Under the pieces are notes generated by a model. The model was not told the origin of the DNA. It was given only the letters and a program-made list of their open reading frames with translations, and made no database searches. Both the position numbers and the translations under genes were made by a program. Below, piece by piece: positions 23,617 through 32,273 of a stretch of DNA of 32,884 nucleotides; positions within the stretch are counted from its first letter, which is position 1, and every line of letters begins with the position of its first letter. The stretch covers positions 1 to 32,884 of the forward strand of contig CAZPKK010000010.1 in NCBI GenBank assembly GCA_964587175.1. Direction: 5' to 3'. The DNA comes from CALXVA01 sp964587175. GTDB lineage: Bacteria > Bacillota > Clostridia > TANB77 > CAG-508.

Positions 23617-25191
23617 TTAAATAATTTCTAAGTTTGCAAATCTTGCCATCAGTCTCTTATGTCCAGCTTTATCGAATGAAATATCTAATTTATAGTCATC
23701 TCCTTCTGGCTCAATTTTATTTATTATACCTTCTCCGAATCTTTTATGATAAATATGTTGTCCTTCTTTATATTTTGTTATGTCTACTCCTTCGTTTACC
23801 TTTTGACTATTTAATGAATTTAAAAAGCTTTCTGCTGTTTTAAATTGAAATCCATTACTTGAATAATTTACTTTACTATTTCCGGTATCTATTCTTGAAG
23901 CTGCCACTCCTATACTGTTTTCAAAGTCTTTTCCAATTTTATATGATTTTCCTTTTGAACTTGCCCCATATTCCCATTTATATACAGAATTTTCAAAATC
24001 ATCATTTGAAGCATCTAACTCATCAAATCCGTCTAACAAATCTGATGGAATTTCATTAACAAATCTTGAAACCGTATTATAACTTGTAGATCCAAATATG
24101 GTCCTTTTTTTAGCACATGTTATGTATAAATACTGTTTTGCTCTGGTTATTCCAACATAAAATAATCTTCTTTCTTCTTCTAATTCCTTAGGTTCTCCAA
24201 TAGATTTATTCCCTGGAAATATACCTTCTTCTAATCCTACTAAAAATACTACTGGAAATTCTAGCCCTTTAGCACTATGTAATGTCATCAATGTAACTGA
24301 GTCTTCGCTATCTTCCATATTATCTATATCACTGCTTAAAGTAATTCCTTCTAAGAAATCTTCTAATGTATTTTCTGCTTCTTCTTCTTCAAATTCTATG
24401 GCAACTGTTAAAAACTCTTCCAAGTTTTCTATTCTTGTTTCAGCTTCCGTAGTATTTTCTAGTTCTAATGCTTTTAAATAACCTGTTTTGTTTAATGTTT
24501 CTTTTATCAACTCAGAAATACTAAGTTCATCCATTTTACTTCTTAAATATTCAATCGTCTCAATAAACTCTGTGGAGTTTGCTTTTACTCGATTTAATCC
24601 ATATTCTTCTGCATGTTTTATAATATCAAACATAGAAAGCCCTGTTTTTTCTGATATTTCCTGAACATTGTCCATGCTTGTTTTGCCAATTCCTCTTTTA
24701 GGCTCATTTATTATTCTTCTTAAAGAAATATTGTCTGAAAAATTATATATCAATCTTAAATACGAAATAATATCCTTAATTTCTTTCCTCTCATAGAATT
24801 TTAAGCCACCAACAATTTTATATGGAATTCCTTCTCTTCTTAAAATCTCCTCTATTGCTCTTGATTGAGAGTTCATTCTATATAAAACCACAAAATCCTG
24901 ATATTTAAAATATTCCTCTCTTTTTAAATGATTTACTTGCTCAACAATATATCTTCCTTCATCATACTCGTCATCTGCTTTATGGATTATAGGCAAAGTT
25001 CCTTCATCATTTTCAGTCCATAGCTTTTTTTCATACTTGTTTTCATTATGTTTTATTACTGCATTTGCTGCTTTTAATATGTTTCCTGTACATCTATAAT
25101 TTTGCTCCAACTTTATAATTTTTGTACCAGGAAAATCTTTTTCAAAATTTAAAATATTTGTTATGTCTGCACCTCTAAAACTGTATATCCC
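23617..25191 (-). CDS. pcrA: UvrD/PcrA-type DNA helicase, C-terminal two thirds (frameshifted from the N-terminal part)
   Basis: Continues the helicase directly after the frameshift: GIYSFRGADITNIL (end of motif III), then domain 1B/2A/2B, motif IV region VVLYRMNSQSRAIEEILRREGIPYK, motif V TLMTLHSAKGLEFPVVFLVG, motif VI EERRLFYVGITRAKQYLY, and the C-terminal Tudor-like tail (GQHIYHKRFGEGIINKIEPEG...) that binds RNA polymerase in PcrA. An ATG at 25200 exists in this frame, but its first codons are the out-of-frame reading of the GDNDQ motif and it has no SD, so it is not a real start. Joined with 25175-25945 after removing one base, the protein is about 775 aa, a normal PcrA length. Confidence 0.9.
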   Translation of the reverse strand, partial: GIYSFRGADITNILNFEKDFPGTKIIKLEQNYRCTGNILKAANAVIKHNENKYEKKLWTENDEGTLPIIHKADDEYDEGRYIVEQVNHLKREEYFKYQDFVVLYRMNSQSRAIEEILRREGIPYKIVGGLKFYERKEIKDIISYLRLIYNFSDNISLRRIINEPKRGIGKTSMDNVQEISEKTGLSMFDIIKHAEEYGLNRVKANSTEFIETIEYLRSKMDELSISELIKETLNKTGYLKALELENTTEAETRIENLEEFLTVAIEFEEEEAENTLEDFLEGITLSSDIDNMEDSEDSVTLMTLHSAKGLEFPVVFLVGLEEGIFPGNKSIGEPKELEEERRLFYVGITRAKQYLYITCAKKRTIFGSTSYNTVSRFVNEIPSDLLDGFDELDASNDDFENSVYKWEYGASSKGKSYKIGKDFENSIGVAASRIDTGNSKVNYSSNGFQFKTAESFLNSLNSQKVNEGVDITKYKEGQHIYHKRFGEGIINKIEPEGDDYKLDISFDKAGHKRLMARFANLEII

Positions 25192-25945
25192 GTTGGTCAT
25201 TGTCTCCTACAACAGTTATGTTGCCATATTTTGAAGCCAAAAGTGTAACCAATGTAAATTGTGCCTTATTTGTATCTTGATATTCATCCACCAAAACATA
25301 CTGGAATTTGTTTGAGTAATATTCTAATACATCTTCATTTTGCATAAGAATTTTTATTGTGTAATTTATGATATCATCAAAATCTATGGCATTATTCTCT
25401 TTTAGTTTTTGCTGATATATTTCATAGATTCTTCCAATTATTTCTTTTCTATAGTCTCCTGCATATTTGGTTTGATACGCCTTAGGTTCTAGCATTTCAT
25501 TTTTCCCATTACTAATTTCTGCCAAAACCCCCCTATCGGAAAACATTTTGTCATCTATATTTAATGTTTTCATACACTCTTTTACTAATGTTCTTTGGTC
25601 AGATGTATCAAATATTAAAAACGAATGGTCAAAACCTATTCTATCTATATATCTTCTTAAGATTTTTACACAAATTGAGTGGAATGTTCCAATCCACATA
25701 TCTTTAGCCGCTTCTCCTACAAGATTTTTCACTCTTTCCTTCATTTCATTTGCTGCTTTATTAGTAAACGTAATAGCTAATATATTCCATGGCTTAATAT
25801 ATTTTTCTCCCATCAAATATGCTATCTTATGTGTTAACACCTTTGTCTTTCCACTTCCTGCCCCGGCTATAACTAGGCAAGGTCCTTTTGTACAAAGCAC
25901 TGCTTCTTTTTGTTTATCATTTAGTACTTCTATTAATTCTTGCAT
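25175..25945 (-). CDS. pcrA: UvrD/PcrA-type DNA helicase, N-terminal third (frameshift at about 25192)
   Basis: 3'-5' superfamily 1 helicase acting in nucleotide excision repair, rolling replication and removal of stalled RNA polymerase. This part has motif Q (LNDKQKEAV), Walker A GAGSGKTKVLTHK, motif Ia AITFTNKAANEMKER, motif II VLVDEYQDTNKAQ and the start of motif III (VVGDNDQ), then runs out of frame (RDIQF, stop). Removing the C complementary to G25192 gives DQGIYSFRGAD, the normal motif III. SD AAAGGAG lies before ATG 25945. A broken PcrA would be surprising in a living Gram-positive cell, which argues for a sequence error. Confidence 0.92.
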   Translation of the reverse strand: MQELIEVLNDKQKEAVLCTKGPCLVIAGAGSGKTKVLTHKIAYLMGEKYIKPWNILAITFTNKAANEMKERVKNLVGEAAKDMWIGTFHSICVKILRRYIDRIGFDHSFLIFDTSDQRTLVKECMKTLNIDDKMFSDRGVLAEISNGKNEMLEPKAYQTKYAGDYRKEIIGRIYEIYQQKLKENNAIDFDDIINYTIKILMQNEDVLEYYSNKFQYVLVDEYQDTNKAQFTLVTLLASKYGNITVVGDNDQRDIQF

Positions 25946-26014
25946 ACTTTTTCTCCTTTAAACCTTCTATCTACGTATGTTTCTAGTGTTTTTCTTTAAA
26001 TATATTGCTTTTAT

Positions 26015-26043
26015 ATTATACACTAAAACAAACCAATGTTCAA
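26015..26043 (-). promoter_or_regulatory. Promoter of pcrA
   Basis: TTGAAC (26043-26038), 17-nt spacer, TATAAT (26020-26015) on the minus strand. It overlaps a weak inverted repeat AAAACAAACCAAT ... ATTGTTTTGTTTT (about 26026-26058) that may terminate the ZIP gene. Confidence 0.6.
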
Positions 26044-26061
26044 TAGAATTGTTTTGTTTTT

Positions 26062-26898
26062 TTATATGTTCATTGCAAAGACTCCTATTATAAATCCCAA
26101 TATGTTTCCAATAGCAGTCACTCTTCCATTATATAGCTTATTCGATTCAGGAGTGAGTTCTCCTGATACGATATATATCATCGCTCCTGCCGCAAATGCC
26201 AAACAAATGGATATTACCTCTTGAGAAATGCCACCAACAATACTTCCAAAAAAAGCACCAATTCCAGTAGTTATTCCGGATAAGATCACATAATATATAA
26301 CTTTCGATGGCTCCATTCCCCCATTTTTCATTGGAACTGCCATAGAAATTCCTTCTGGTATATCATGAAAACAAATTGCAATAGCAAGTGAAAGTCCTAG
26401 CTTTATTGAAGCTTCAAATCCGGAGCCTATTGCTAGCCCTTCTGGGAAATTATGAATTGCTAAACCTATGCTTACTATGATTCCTGTTTTTAATAAATTG
26501 TTTGTTTCTTTTAGTATTTGTTTGTTTGTCTCAGTGTGTTTTTTATGGTTTTGTATGTTTTTATTATTATATTTTTTTACTTTGTGTGACTTATCTACAG
26601 TTAATTCCGTTTTTTTGAACTTGTTATCCACAAGTATGTCACATATCATCATAGCAATTATTCCAAAAACAATTCCTAAAATAACTACCATTAAGTCTGC
26701 TATAGTTAGTGCCTCTGGAATGAGTTCAAAGCATATAATCGCTGTCATAAGACCAGATGCAAATGATAAAATAAAACTTAAAAATTTATTTGAGGTTCTT
26801 TTTAATTTTACCCCTATTATTCCTCCAATAGTTGTTCCAAATGTACCAAAAAACAGCCCTATCAAAGTCGTTTTTAAAATCTCACTTATATTAACCAC
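26062..26898 (-). CDS. ZIP-family divalent metal transporter
   Basis: 278-aa membrane protein of the ZIP/ZupT type, importing zinc, iron or related divalent cations. About eight hydrophobic helices. The conserved helix-4 motif HNFPEGLAIG and helix-5 motif HDIPEGISMAVP form the metal site. Between helices 3 and 4 is a His/Lys/Asn-rich cytoplasmic loop (KVKKYNNKNIQNHKKHTETNK) like the metal-binding loop of other ZIPs. The start is GTG 26898 with only a weak SD; no in-frame ATG is available nearby. Divergent from the decayed nucleotidyltransferase gene. No metal-regulator site could be identified. Confidence 0.92.
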   Translation of the reverse strand: MVNISEILKTTLIGLFFGTFGTTIGGIIGVKLKRTSNKFLSFILSFASGLMTAIICFELIPEALTIADLMVVILGIVFGIIAMMICDILVDNKFKKTELTVDKSHKVKKYNNKNIQNHKKHTETNKQILKETNNLLKTGIIVSIGLAIHNFPEGLAIGSGFEASIKLGLSLAIAICFHDIPEGISMAVPMKNGGMEPSKVIYYVILSGITTGIGAFFGSIVGGISQEVISICLAFAAGAMIYIVSGELTPESNKLYNGRVTAIGNILGFIIGVFAMNI

Positions 26899-26982
26899 AT
26901 CCGTTTATAAAATTCTCGTATTTACTCAATTTATATGCTCAAAAAATTTTATTATTCTCGCTTTATTCATAATAGATAGCTA

Positions 26983-27011
26983 TTGACTTAATGAATTTGT
27001 AATGCTATTAT
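26983..27011 (+). promoter_or_regulatory. Promoter of the nucleotidyltransferase remnant
   Basis: TTGACT (26983-26988), 17-nt spacer, TATTAT (27006-27011), followed by SD GGGAGG before ATG 27044. The control region is intact even though the gene is broken. Confidence 0.55.
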
Positions 27012-27043
27012 ACTTTGAGAATTTTAATTTGTAGGGAGGTTAT

Positions 27044-27429
27044 ATGAATAAAACAGAATTATTAAATTTATTAGAAGAATTGAATTTTCCAAAAGATGAA
27101 TATTATGTATTATCTGGCGGTTCTCTTGTTCTAAGAGGTATAAAAGAAAAAACTAACGATTTAGATTTGTGTATATCTGAAAATTTATTTGCTGAAATAA
27201 AAGAGAAATATAATTTAACAGACGAAAAGAAAGGTAAATAGGCTTTTATAAAGTAAATGATAAATTAGAAATTGTTGTAGATAAAAAAGAAAATTTTAAG
27301 ATGTAAATAGGAGAAAAATATAATTTAGAGGATTTACAAACTATTTTAGACTTTAAATTAAAAAGGAACTTACCTAAAGATAAAAATGACATAGAAAACA
27401 TAAAGAGACTTTTAGAAAAAAACAGCTAG
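27044..27429 (+). pseudogene. Decayed small nucleotidyltransferase (DUF6036/AbiEii-like)
   Basis: The first 65 codons encode YYVLSGGSLVLRGIKEKTNDLDLCIS, the nucleotidyltransferase-fold signature (GG-S followed by D-L-D) found in small proteins related to the AbiEii toxin family. The frame then stops at 27239-27241. One lost base near 27236-27240 would continue into GFYKVNDKLEIVVDKKENFKM, which meets an in-frame TAA at 27304-27306 and then resumes as IGEKYNLEDLQTILDFKLKRN to the end at 27429. Two independent lesions indicate real decay. Family members sometimes act as toxins, but no antitoxin gene is next to it. Confidence 0.75.
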
Positions 27430-27481
27430 TGCAAATAAAAGTATTTATTTCTATTGTCTTATTTATAGCTTTAGTCGTTAC

Positions 27482-27564
27482 AAAAAAACACATCTCTATC
27501 AGTTGCACCAAGCCTCCAAAATTGGACTTTTTGAGGTTAGTACAGTCCCATTGAGATGTGTTTT
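27482..27564 (-). terminator. Long terminator hairpin of prfA
   Basis: Outer arms AAAACACATCTC (27485-27496) / GAGATGTGTTTT (27553-27564) are perfect; the inner 56 nt form a weaker imperfect stem with CCTC/GAGG near the tip. On the minus strand it ends in a run of T (27488-27482), 7 nt after the prfA stop codon. Confidence 0.7.
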
Positions 27565-27570
27565 AACTTT

Positions 27571-28644
27571 TTATTCTTCTTCACCTTTTAGCTTTTCTGC
27601 TGTATCAGCAGCAATTAAATTATCTATCATTTCATCTAAATCTCCGTTTAGGAAATCATCCATTTGATAAATTGATAAACCTATTCTGTGGTCTGTAATA
27701 CGACCTTGTGGATAATTGTAAGTCCTTATTTTCTCACTTCTATCACCTGAACCTACTTGCGACTTTCTTGCATTTGCCACTTCACTATCTTGTTTTTGTT
27801 TTTCTATATCATATAATTTTGTTTTTAGCATTTTCATAGCATTGTCCTTATTTTGGAATTGAGAACGCTCTGTTTGACATTCTACCACAATTCCTGTTGG
27901 CTCATGTATAAGTCTTACAGCAGATGAAGTTTTATTAATATGTTGTCCACCTGCTCCTGAAGAACGAAATACCTCCATCTTTATATCTGCTGGATTTATT
28001 TCTATTTCTACATCTTCTACTACTGGAAGTACTGCTACAGTAGCAGTCGATGTATGTATTCTACCACTTGCCTCTGTGTCTGGCACTCTTTGTACCCTAT
28101 GTACTCCACTTTCAAATTTTAATCTACTATACGCACCTTTTCCAGTAATCATGAAAGATATTTCCTTATACCCTCCAAGTCCTGTTTCGTTTTCATTCAA
28201 TATTTCTAGTTTCCAATGTTTTCTTTCAGCATACATTGAGTACATTCTAAATAGTGTTCCTGCAAATAATGCTGCCTCTTCTCCTCCAGCACCAGCTCTT
28301 ATTTCACATATTACATTTTTTTCATCGTCTTTATCTTTTGGAATTAACAATACTTTTATTTCTTCCTCTATTTTTGGTAACTTTTCTTTAGCTTCTACCA
28401 TTTCCATTTCAGCTAGATCTTTCAATTCTTTTTCTGTAGAAGCATCTTCTAACATTTCTTTTGCATCTTTGTATTCTTTTTCTACTTTTTTATACTCTCT
28501 ATATTTTTCTACTATTGGTTCTAGTTCAGCATGTTCCTTCATAAGTTCTCTCCACTCACTTTGGTTTGCTATTACGTCTGGATTACTTATTTTTGTGGTC
28601 AATTCTTCAAATCTTTTTTCTATTGCTTCTAGTTTTTCAAACAT
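27571..28644 (-). CDS. prfA: Peptide chain release factor 1
   Basis: Terminates translation at UAA and UAG on the ribosome. 357 aa, the usual length (E. coli RF1 has 360). The catalytic GGQ is in SGAGGQHINKTSSAVR; the stop-codon recognition tripeptide is PDT in RVPDTEASGRIHTSTATV, i.e. the P-x-T of RF1 and not the SPF of RF2. ATG 28644 (MFEKLEAIEKRFEEL) is the family start, with GGGGA upstream; ATG 28656 directly abuts that SD. A single-gene unit with a long terminator hairpin. No frame defects. Confidence 0.97.
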   Translation of the reverse strand: MFEKLEAIEKRFEELTTKISNPDVIANQSEWRELMKEHAELEPIVEKYREYKKVEKEYKDAKEMLEDASTEKELKDLAEMEMVEAKEKLPKIEEEIKVLLIPKDKDDEKNVICEIRAGAGGEEAALFAGTLFRMYSMYAERKHWKLEILNENETGLGGYKEISFMITGKGAYSRLKFESGVHRVQRVPDTEASGRIHTSTATVAVLPVVEDVEIEINPADIKMEVFRSSGAGGQHINKTSSAVRLIHEPTGIVVECQTERSQFQNKDNAMKMLKTKLYDIEKQKQDSEVANARKSQVGSGDRSEKIRTYNYPQGRITDHRIGLSIYQMDDFLNGDLDEMIDNLIAADTAEKLKGEEE

Positions 28645-28836
28645 ACAAGTTATCATTCCCCATATTTATATTTAGGTTTTTATGAAAAAGGTTGTACCTA
28701 TAAACCCACTTAATTATTATACCGTATTTTAAAGCAGAATTCAATATTTTTTAGCAATTATGAGAGTCTGTATTGAAATACTAAGTTATATTTTATATAT
28801 ATTCTCTTCTCTGTATACTCTCCTCTTTTATTTGTT

Positions 28837-30822
28837 CTATAATTGAACTAAATTATATTTTATACCTAACTTATTTAAAATGTCTTGCTCCCTTTTAGTA
28901 CAGGTAAATATTATTACTTGATGCTCATTCAAATTTTCACTTAAAAACCTCAAAATATTTTCTAATCTATCTTCATCATAATATGCAAATGCCTCATCCA
29001 ACATAATAGGCATTTTTTCATTTGACATTTCATCTATCATAGATAATCTCAAAGATAAATATAATTGGTCTATTGTTCCCACACTAAGCTGTTCTGCTGG
29101 AATATACTCTCCATATTCATTTTCTACGATTAGACCCTTTTCATCATTTGTTCTAACATTTGTGTATTTTCCACTAGAAATTTTTTCGATATTTCTTGAT
29201 AAATTCTCTGTAAACTTTGGAGTAATATCATTTTTCATATTAATATATGCTTTTTCTAATAATTCTTTTGCCAAATTAATAGATTCATTTTTTTCTTGCA
29301 AATCTTTATATTCTTCTTCTAACTGTTCATATTCTTCTTGTAAATTTATCAAATTTTCTAATTTAGATGATATATTTTCTTCTTTTATTTTTATAGCTTG
29401 TAAATCTAAATTGTTTTTATTTAATTCTTCTTGTTTTTGACTAATTAGTAGGTTTATATTATTATTTTCTAATTCATCCAAATATTTATTTATGTCTATT
29501 TTATTTTTAAATTCTAGTTTTATTTTTTCTAATTCAATTTCAATATTATTATCTAATCTCGCATTTTCTTCTTCTATTTCTTTTTCTATATTATTTTTTT
29601 CTTCTAATAATAGTTCTATTTGCTTATTTAATAAATTAATTTCATTATTAATTTTTTCATTTTCTGAATTTATTTCTTCTTGCAATTTTTTATTTTCTAC
29701 ACTAATTTTATTTTTTATTTTTTTATTTTTATTTTTTTCTAAAATAAAAATAAAAATTAAATAAATTGGGATTATTAAACAATTAAAAATATTTATTATA
29801 TTATTTTTTATATAATTTTTATTTATAAAATAAATTAAAAAATTAATTATCAAAATAAAAAATAAAATTAAAATATATTTTTTAAAATTTATTTTTTTAT
29901 TTTTTTCTGATTTATTATTAATTAAATTATTTTTTTCATAATTATTTTCGTTTATTTTTTTATTTAATTTATTTTTTTCTGAATTTAATTCTTCAATTTT
30001 TTTATTTTTTTCATTTTTATAATTATTTTTTATGCTTATTTTTTCCTGTTCATTTTGTTGACATAATTTTATTATGTTTACTTTTTTTAGTGCTTCAATT
30101 TCTGTTTTTATTTTATCAACTTTTTCTTGTGTTTCTTCAATTTTTTTTTCGCTTATTTTTTTGTCTTTCTGATATTCTTCTAACTCCTTTAAGTCAAACT
30201 CAGCATTTTTCATTTTTTCTTTGACAATATTAATTGGTCTTCCTTGCGACCTATCACTCCCAACTTCTTCTATTTGCATTTTGTTTAACCTATCAACTAT
30301 CCTCTTATATGACAAATTATCATCGCCCGTTCCCGCAAGATTTGCAAGCTTTTGAACTAAAACACTTTGGTCTTGCTTATCAAGCTTTACTTCTTCTTGC
30401 ATAGCAAGCACTGTTGAAGTAAACATGGTTTCATCGACATTAGTCTGGTCTAGAAAGAATTGCACTCCATCCTTTTTGACTATACTAAAGGTTTTTGAAA
30501 TTTCTTCTAAATCCTTATTAAAGATCTTGGGATTTTTCTTATTAAAATCTCTAAAAATCTCGAACTCTTCTCCATTATCTAATTCATATTTTAATTTTCC
30601 AGAAAATTCTTCCTTTCCCCATGTCTTATATTTTTCATAATCTGAAATACTTTTCCCATTTTTATTTTTAGAAATTCCATAAAAAATATTTTTTATATAA
30701 TTTAATAAAGTGGATTTCCCAGTTTCATTTTTACCATAAATAATATTTATTTTATCTTCTAAATCAATTTCCTTATTTTCTAAATTACCATAATTATTTA
30801 TTTTTATATTTTTAATTTTCAA
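28837..30822 (-). CDS. SMC/Rad50-like AAA ATPase, YhaN type, with membrane segments in the coiled coil
   Basis: 661-aa partner of the adjacent nuclease. N-terminal ATPase half with Walker A YGKNETGKSTLL (29-40); long coiled coil (about 205-310 and 370-560); C-terminal half with signature-like QLSVGTIDQLYLSLRL and Walker B MPIMLDEAFAYYDEDR. In the middle, about 315-333 and 343-361 are two hydrophobic helices flanked by Lys/Asn, so the apex of the coiled coil is probably in the membrane, where SbcC/Rad50 has a zinc hook. It is shorter than SbcC and than B. subtilis YhaN (over 900 aa). TTG 30822 with SD AAAGGAGA. The pair probably processes DNA or RNA ends at the membrane; the role is inferred. 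Confidence 0.88.
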   Translation of the reverse strand: MKIKNIKINNYGNLENKEIDLEDKINIIYGKNETGKSTLLNYIKNIFYGISKNKNGKSISDYEKYKTWGKEEFSGKLKYELDNGEEFEIFRDFNKKNPKIFNKDLEEISKTFSIVKKDGVQFFLDQTNVDETMFTSTVLAMQEEVKLDKQDQSVLVQKLANLAGTGDDNLSYKRIVDRLNKMQIEEVGSDRSQGRPINIVKEKMKNAEFDLKELEEYQKDKKISEKKIEETQEKVDKIKTEIEALKKVNIIKLCQQNEQEKISIKNNYKNEKNKKIEELNSEKNKLNKKINENNYEKNNLINNKSEKNKKINFKKYILILFFILIINFLIYFINKNYIKNNIINIFNCLIIPIYLIFIFILEKNKNKKIKNKISVENKKLQEEINSENEKINNEINLLNKQIELLLEEKNNIEKEIEEENARLDNNIEIELEKIKLEFKNKIDINKYLDELENNNINLLISQKQEELNKNNLDLQAIKIKEENISSKLENLINLQEEYEQLEEEYKDLQEKNESINLAKELLEKAYINMKNDITPKFTENLSRNIEKISSGKYTNVRTNDEKGLIVENEYGEYIPAEQLSVGTIDQLYLSLRLSMIDEMSNEKMPIMLDEAFAYYDEDRLENILRFLSENLNEHQVIIFTCTKREQDILNKLGIKYNLVQL

Positions 30823-30890
30823 ATTAATTCTCCTTTTTTATATTATAAATTCTTTTCCATCTTGCTGTCACATATATTTTTTTAGTCTAG

Positions 30891-30949
30891 GTAGCGCCAC
30901 GTGTTAGATATATTCATTCTCCTTGGTAGTCTCACGTGGTAGATATATT
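30891..30949. repeat. Two direct 24-bp repeats with CACGTG core
   Basis: GTAGCGCCACGTGTTAGATATATT (30891-30914; key parts CACGTG and TAGATATATT) and a copy at 30926-30949 with TCT and G replacing CGC and T. They are 35 bp apart, in the 128-bp gap between the nuclease stop and the ATPase start. Possible internal regulatory sites or remains of a duplication. Confidence 0.5.
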
Positions 30950-30950
30950 T

Positions 30951-32033
30951 TTATCTTTTATCTATAATTTCCAATCCAATTTCTAACGCTTTTTCTAATA
31001 AGCTTTTATCATAATTATCCTTATTTAGCTCATCTAATATTTCTTTTACAAAAAGGCCTTTTAAATTTTTATTTTTCGCTATTTCTTCTAAATCTATTTT
31101 TAATTTTGTTTTGTTTTTTATCTTAACAATATTTTCACTATCAATAAATTTAAATAAATTATATATATTTATTTCAAAATTTTTATCTCCAATTAAAATA
31201 ATTTTGTAATATACATTTTCATCTAAATTCAAATTATTTATTTTTTCTATCACTTCTTCTTCCGAATTTAAGTCGCTTATATCTAGTTGTAATTCTTTAA
31301 ATTCCTTATTATCTATTTGTATAAATTCTAGTTTTATTTTCTCTTTATTAATATCACCAAGTATCACCCCATGTTTTCCTAATTCATCAAAACCTAAAGA
31401 AATAGTTGATCCAGGATAAACTATTCTTTGATTTGGCTCACTATCATAATCTAATTTATGAATATGTCCTAAAGCAATGTAATCAAAACCTAATTCTTTT
31501 AATTTTGTTTTATTTAATGGGTTATATTCCATATTATCGGTGATTCCACCATTTAATGCACCATGTGTTATTAATATGTTTATTTTATCTTTATTCTGAA
31601 TAACTATATCTTCTAGGTTAGAATTTCTGCGATAAAAGTCATTAAATCCATAGCCATATATGTCACAATCCTCATTTTCAACTCTTTCTATTTTCTCATT
31701 AAAAATATGCACATTACTATTCCAGTTAAATGTCTTATAAATTGAATCTTGTATATATGGATCGTGATTACCAGGTACTATATATATTTTTGTGTTTGGT
31801 ATTTCTTTAAACAAATTATTTATGTATTCTACTGTAGTTTTCCTAATACGTTCATGCTCGTATAAATCACCAGCTATAAATAAATATTTTATATTATTTT
31901 CTTTTATATATTCTACTACTTTCTTTAATGCTTCTCTTTGCTCTAGCCTACGCTTTTCTCCCAATTTATTTCTATTATTTAGTACCATAAAAGGTATATC
32001 AAAGTGCATATCTGCCATATGTATAAATTTCAA
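30951..32033 (-). CDS. Metallophosphoesterase / DNA repair exonuclease, YhaO/SbcD-like
   Basis: Calcineurin-like nuclease of about 360 aa with the Mre11/SbcD motif order: I HMADMHFD, II AGDLYEH, III VPGNHDPY, IV THGALNGG, V ALGHIHKLDY, all metal ligands present. The C-terminal 120 residues form the usual capping region. Together with the YhaN-like ATPase just downstream it resembles the YhaO-YhaN or SbcD-SbcC complex. TTG 32033 (MKFIHMADMHFD) is preferred: it gives the family N-terminus and sits about 9 nt after AAGGA; ATG 32039 is only 3 nt from the SD. Longer frames upstream have no SD. Confidence 0.9.
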   Translation of the reverse strand: MKFIHMADMHFDIPFMVLNNRNKLGEKRRLEQREALKKVVEYIKENNIKYLFIAGDLYEHERIRKTTVEYINNLFKEIPNTKIYIVPGNHDPYIQDSIYKTFNWNSNVHIFNEKIERVENEDCDIYGYGFNDFYRRNSNLEDIVIQNKDKINILITHGALNGGITDNMEYNPLNKTKLKELGFDYIALGHIHKLDYDSEPNQRIVYPGSTISLGFDELGKHGVILGDINKEKIKLEFIQIDNKEFKELQLDISDLNSEEEVIEKINNLNLDENVYYKIILIGDKNFEINIYNLFKFIDSENIVKIKNKTKLKIDLEEIAKNKNLKGLFVKEILDELNKDNYDKSLLEKALEIGLEIIDKR

Positions 32034-32194
32034 AATCATCTTTCCTTTCGTTTTTTCTCGACTATTTATTTTTTTCATTATGTTATATTATTTTATACTA
32101 CGGAACTAAATAAGTCAATACATTCTATTGAACACTTGTTTTAAAATTTAATTGCGTGAATTGTATTTGACCTTTTAATTATTTTTGATATTCC

Positions 32195-32273
32195 GCAAAA
32201 AAAATAACGCTAAGGCTTTGTGGTTTAAAAGTGATATCCCATCACCTTTAGACTTAAGCCCTAAGCGCTATTT
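32195..32273 (-). terminator. Terminator of the VirD4/TraG gene, overlapping its stop codon
   Basis: On the minus strand AAATAGCGCTTAGGGCTT (32273-32256) pairs imperfectly with AAGCCTTAGCGTTATTT (32218-32202), with a second inner stem AGGTGAT/ATCACTT, followed by a T run. The stop codon TAG (32270-32268) lies within the 5' arm. Confidence 0.75.

Noticed and set aside
23617..25200. A separate helicase gene starting at ATG 25200
   Set aside because: That ATG is the shifted reading of the conserved GDNDQ motif, without SD; the protein is the continuation of the upstream frame.
29680..30060. Low-complexity A/T tract inside the ATPase gene as an inserted element
   Set aside because: The frame is open throughout and encodes two plausible TM helices within a coiled coil, so it is part of the protein.
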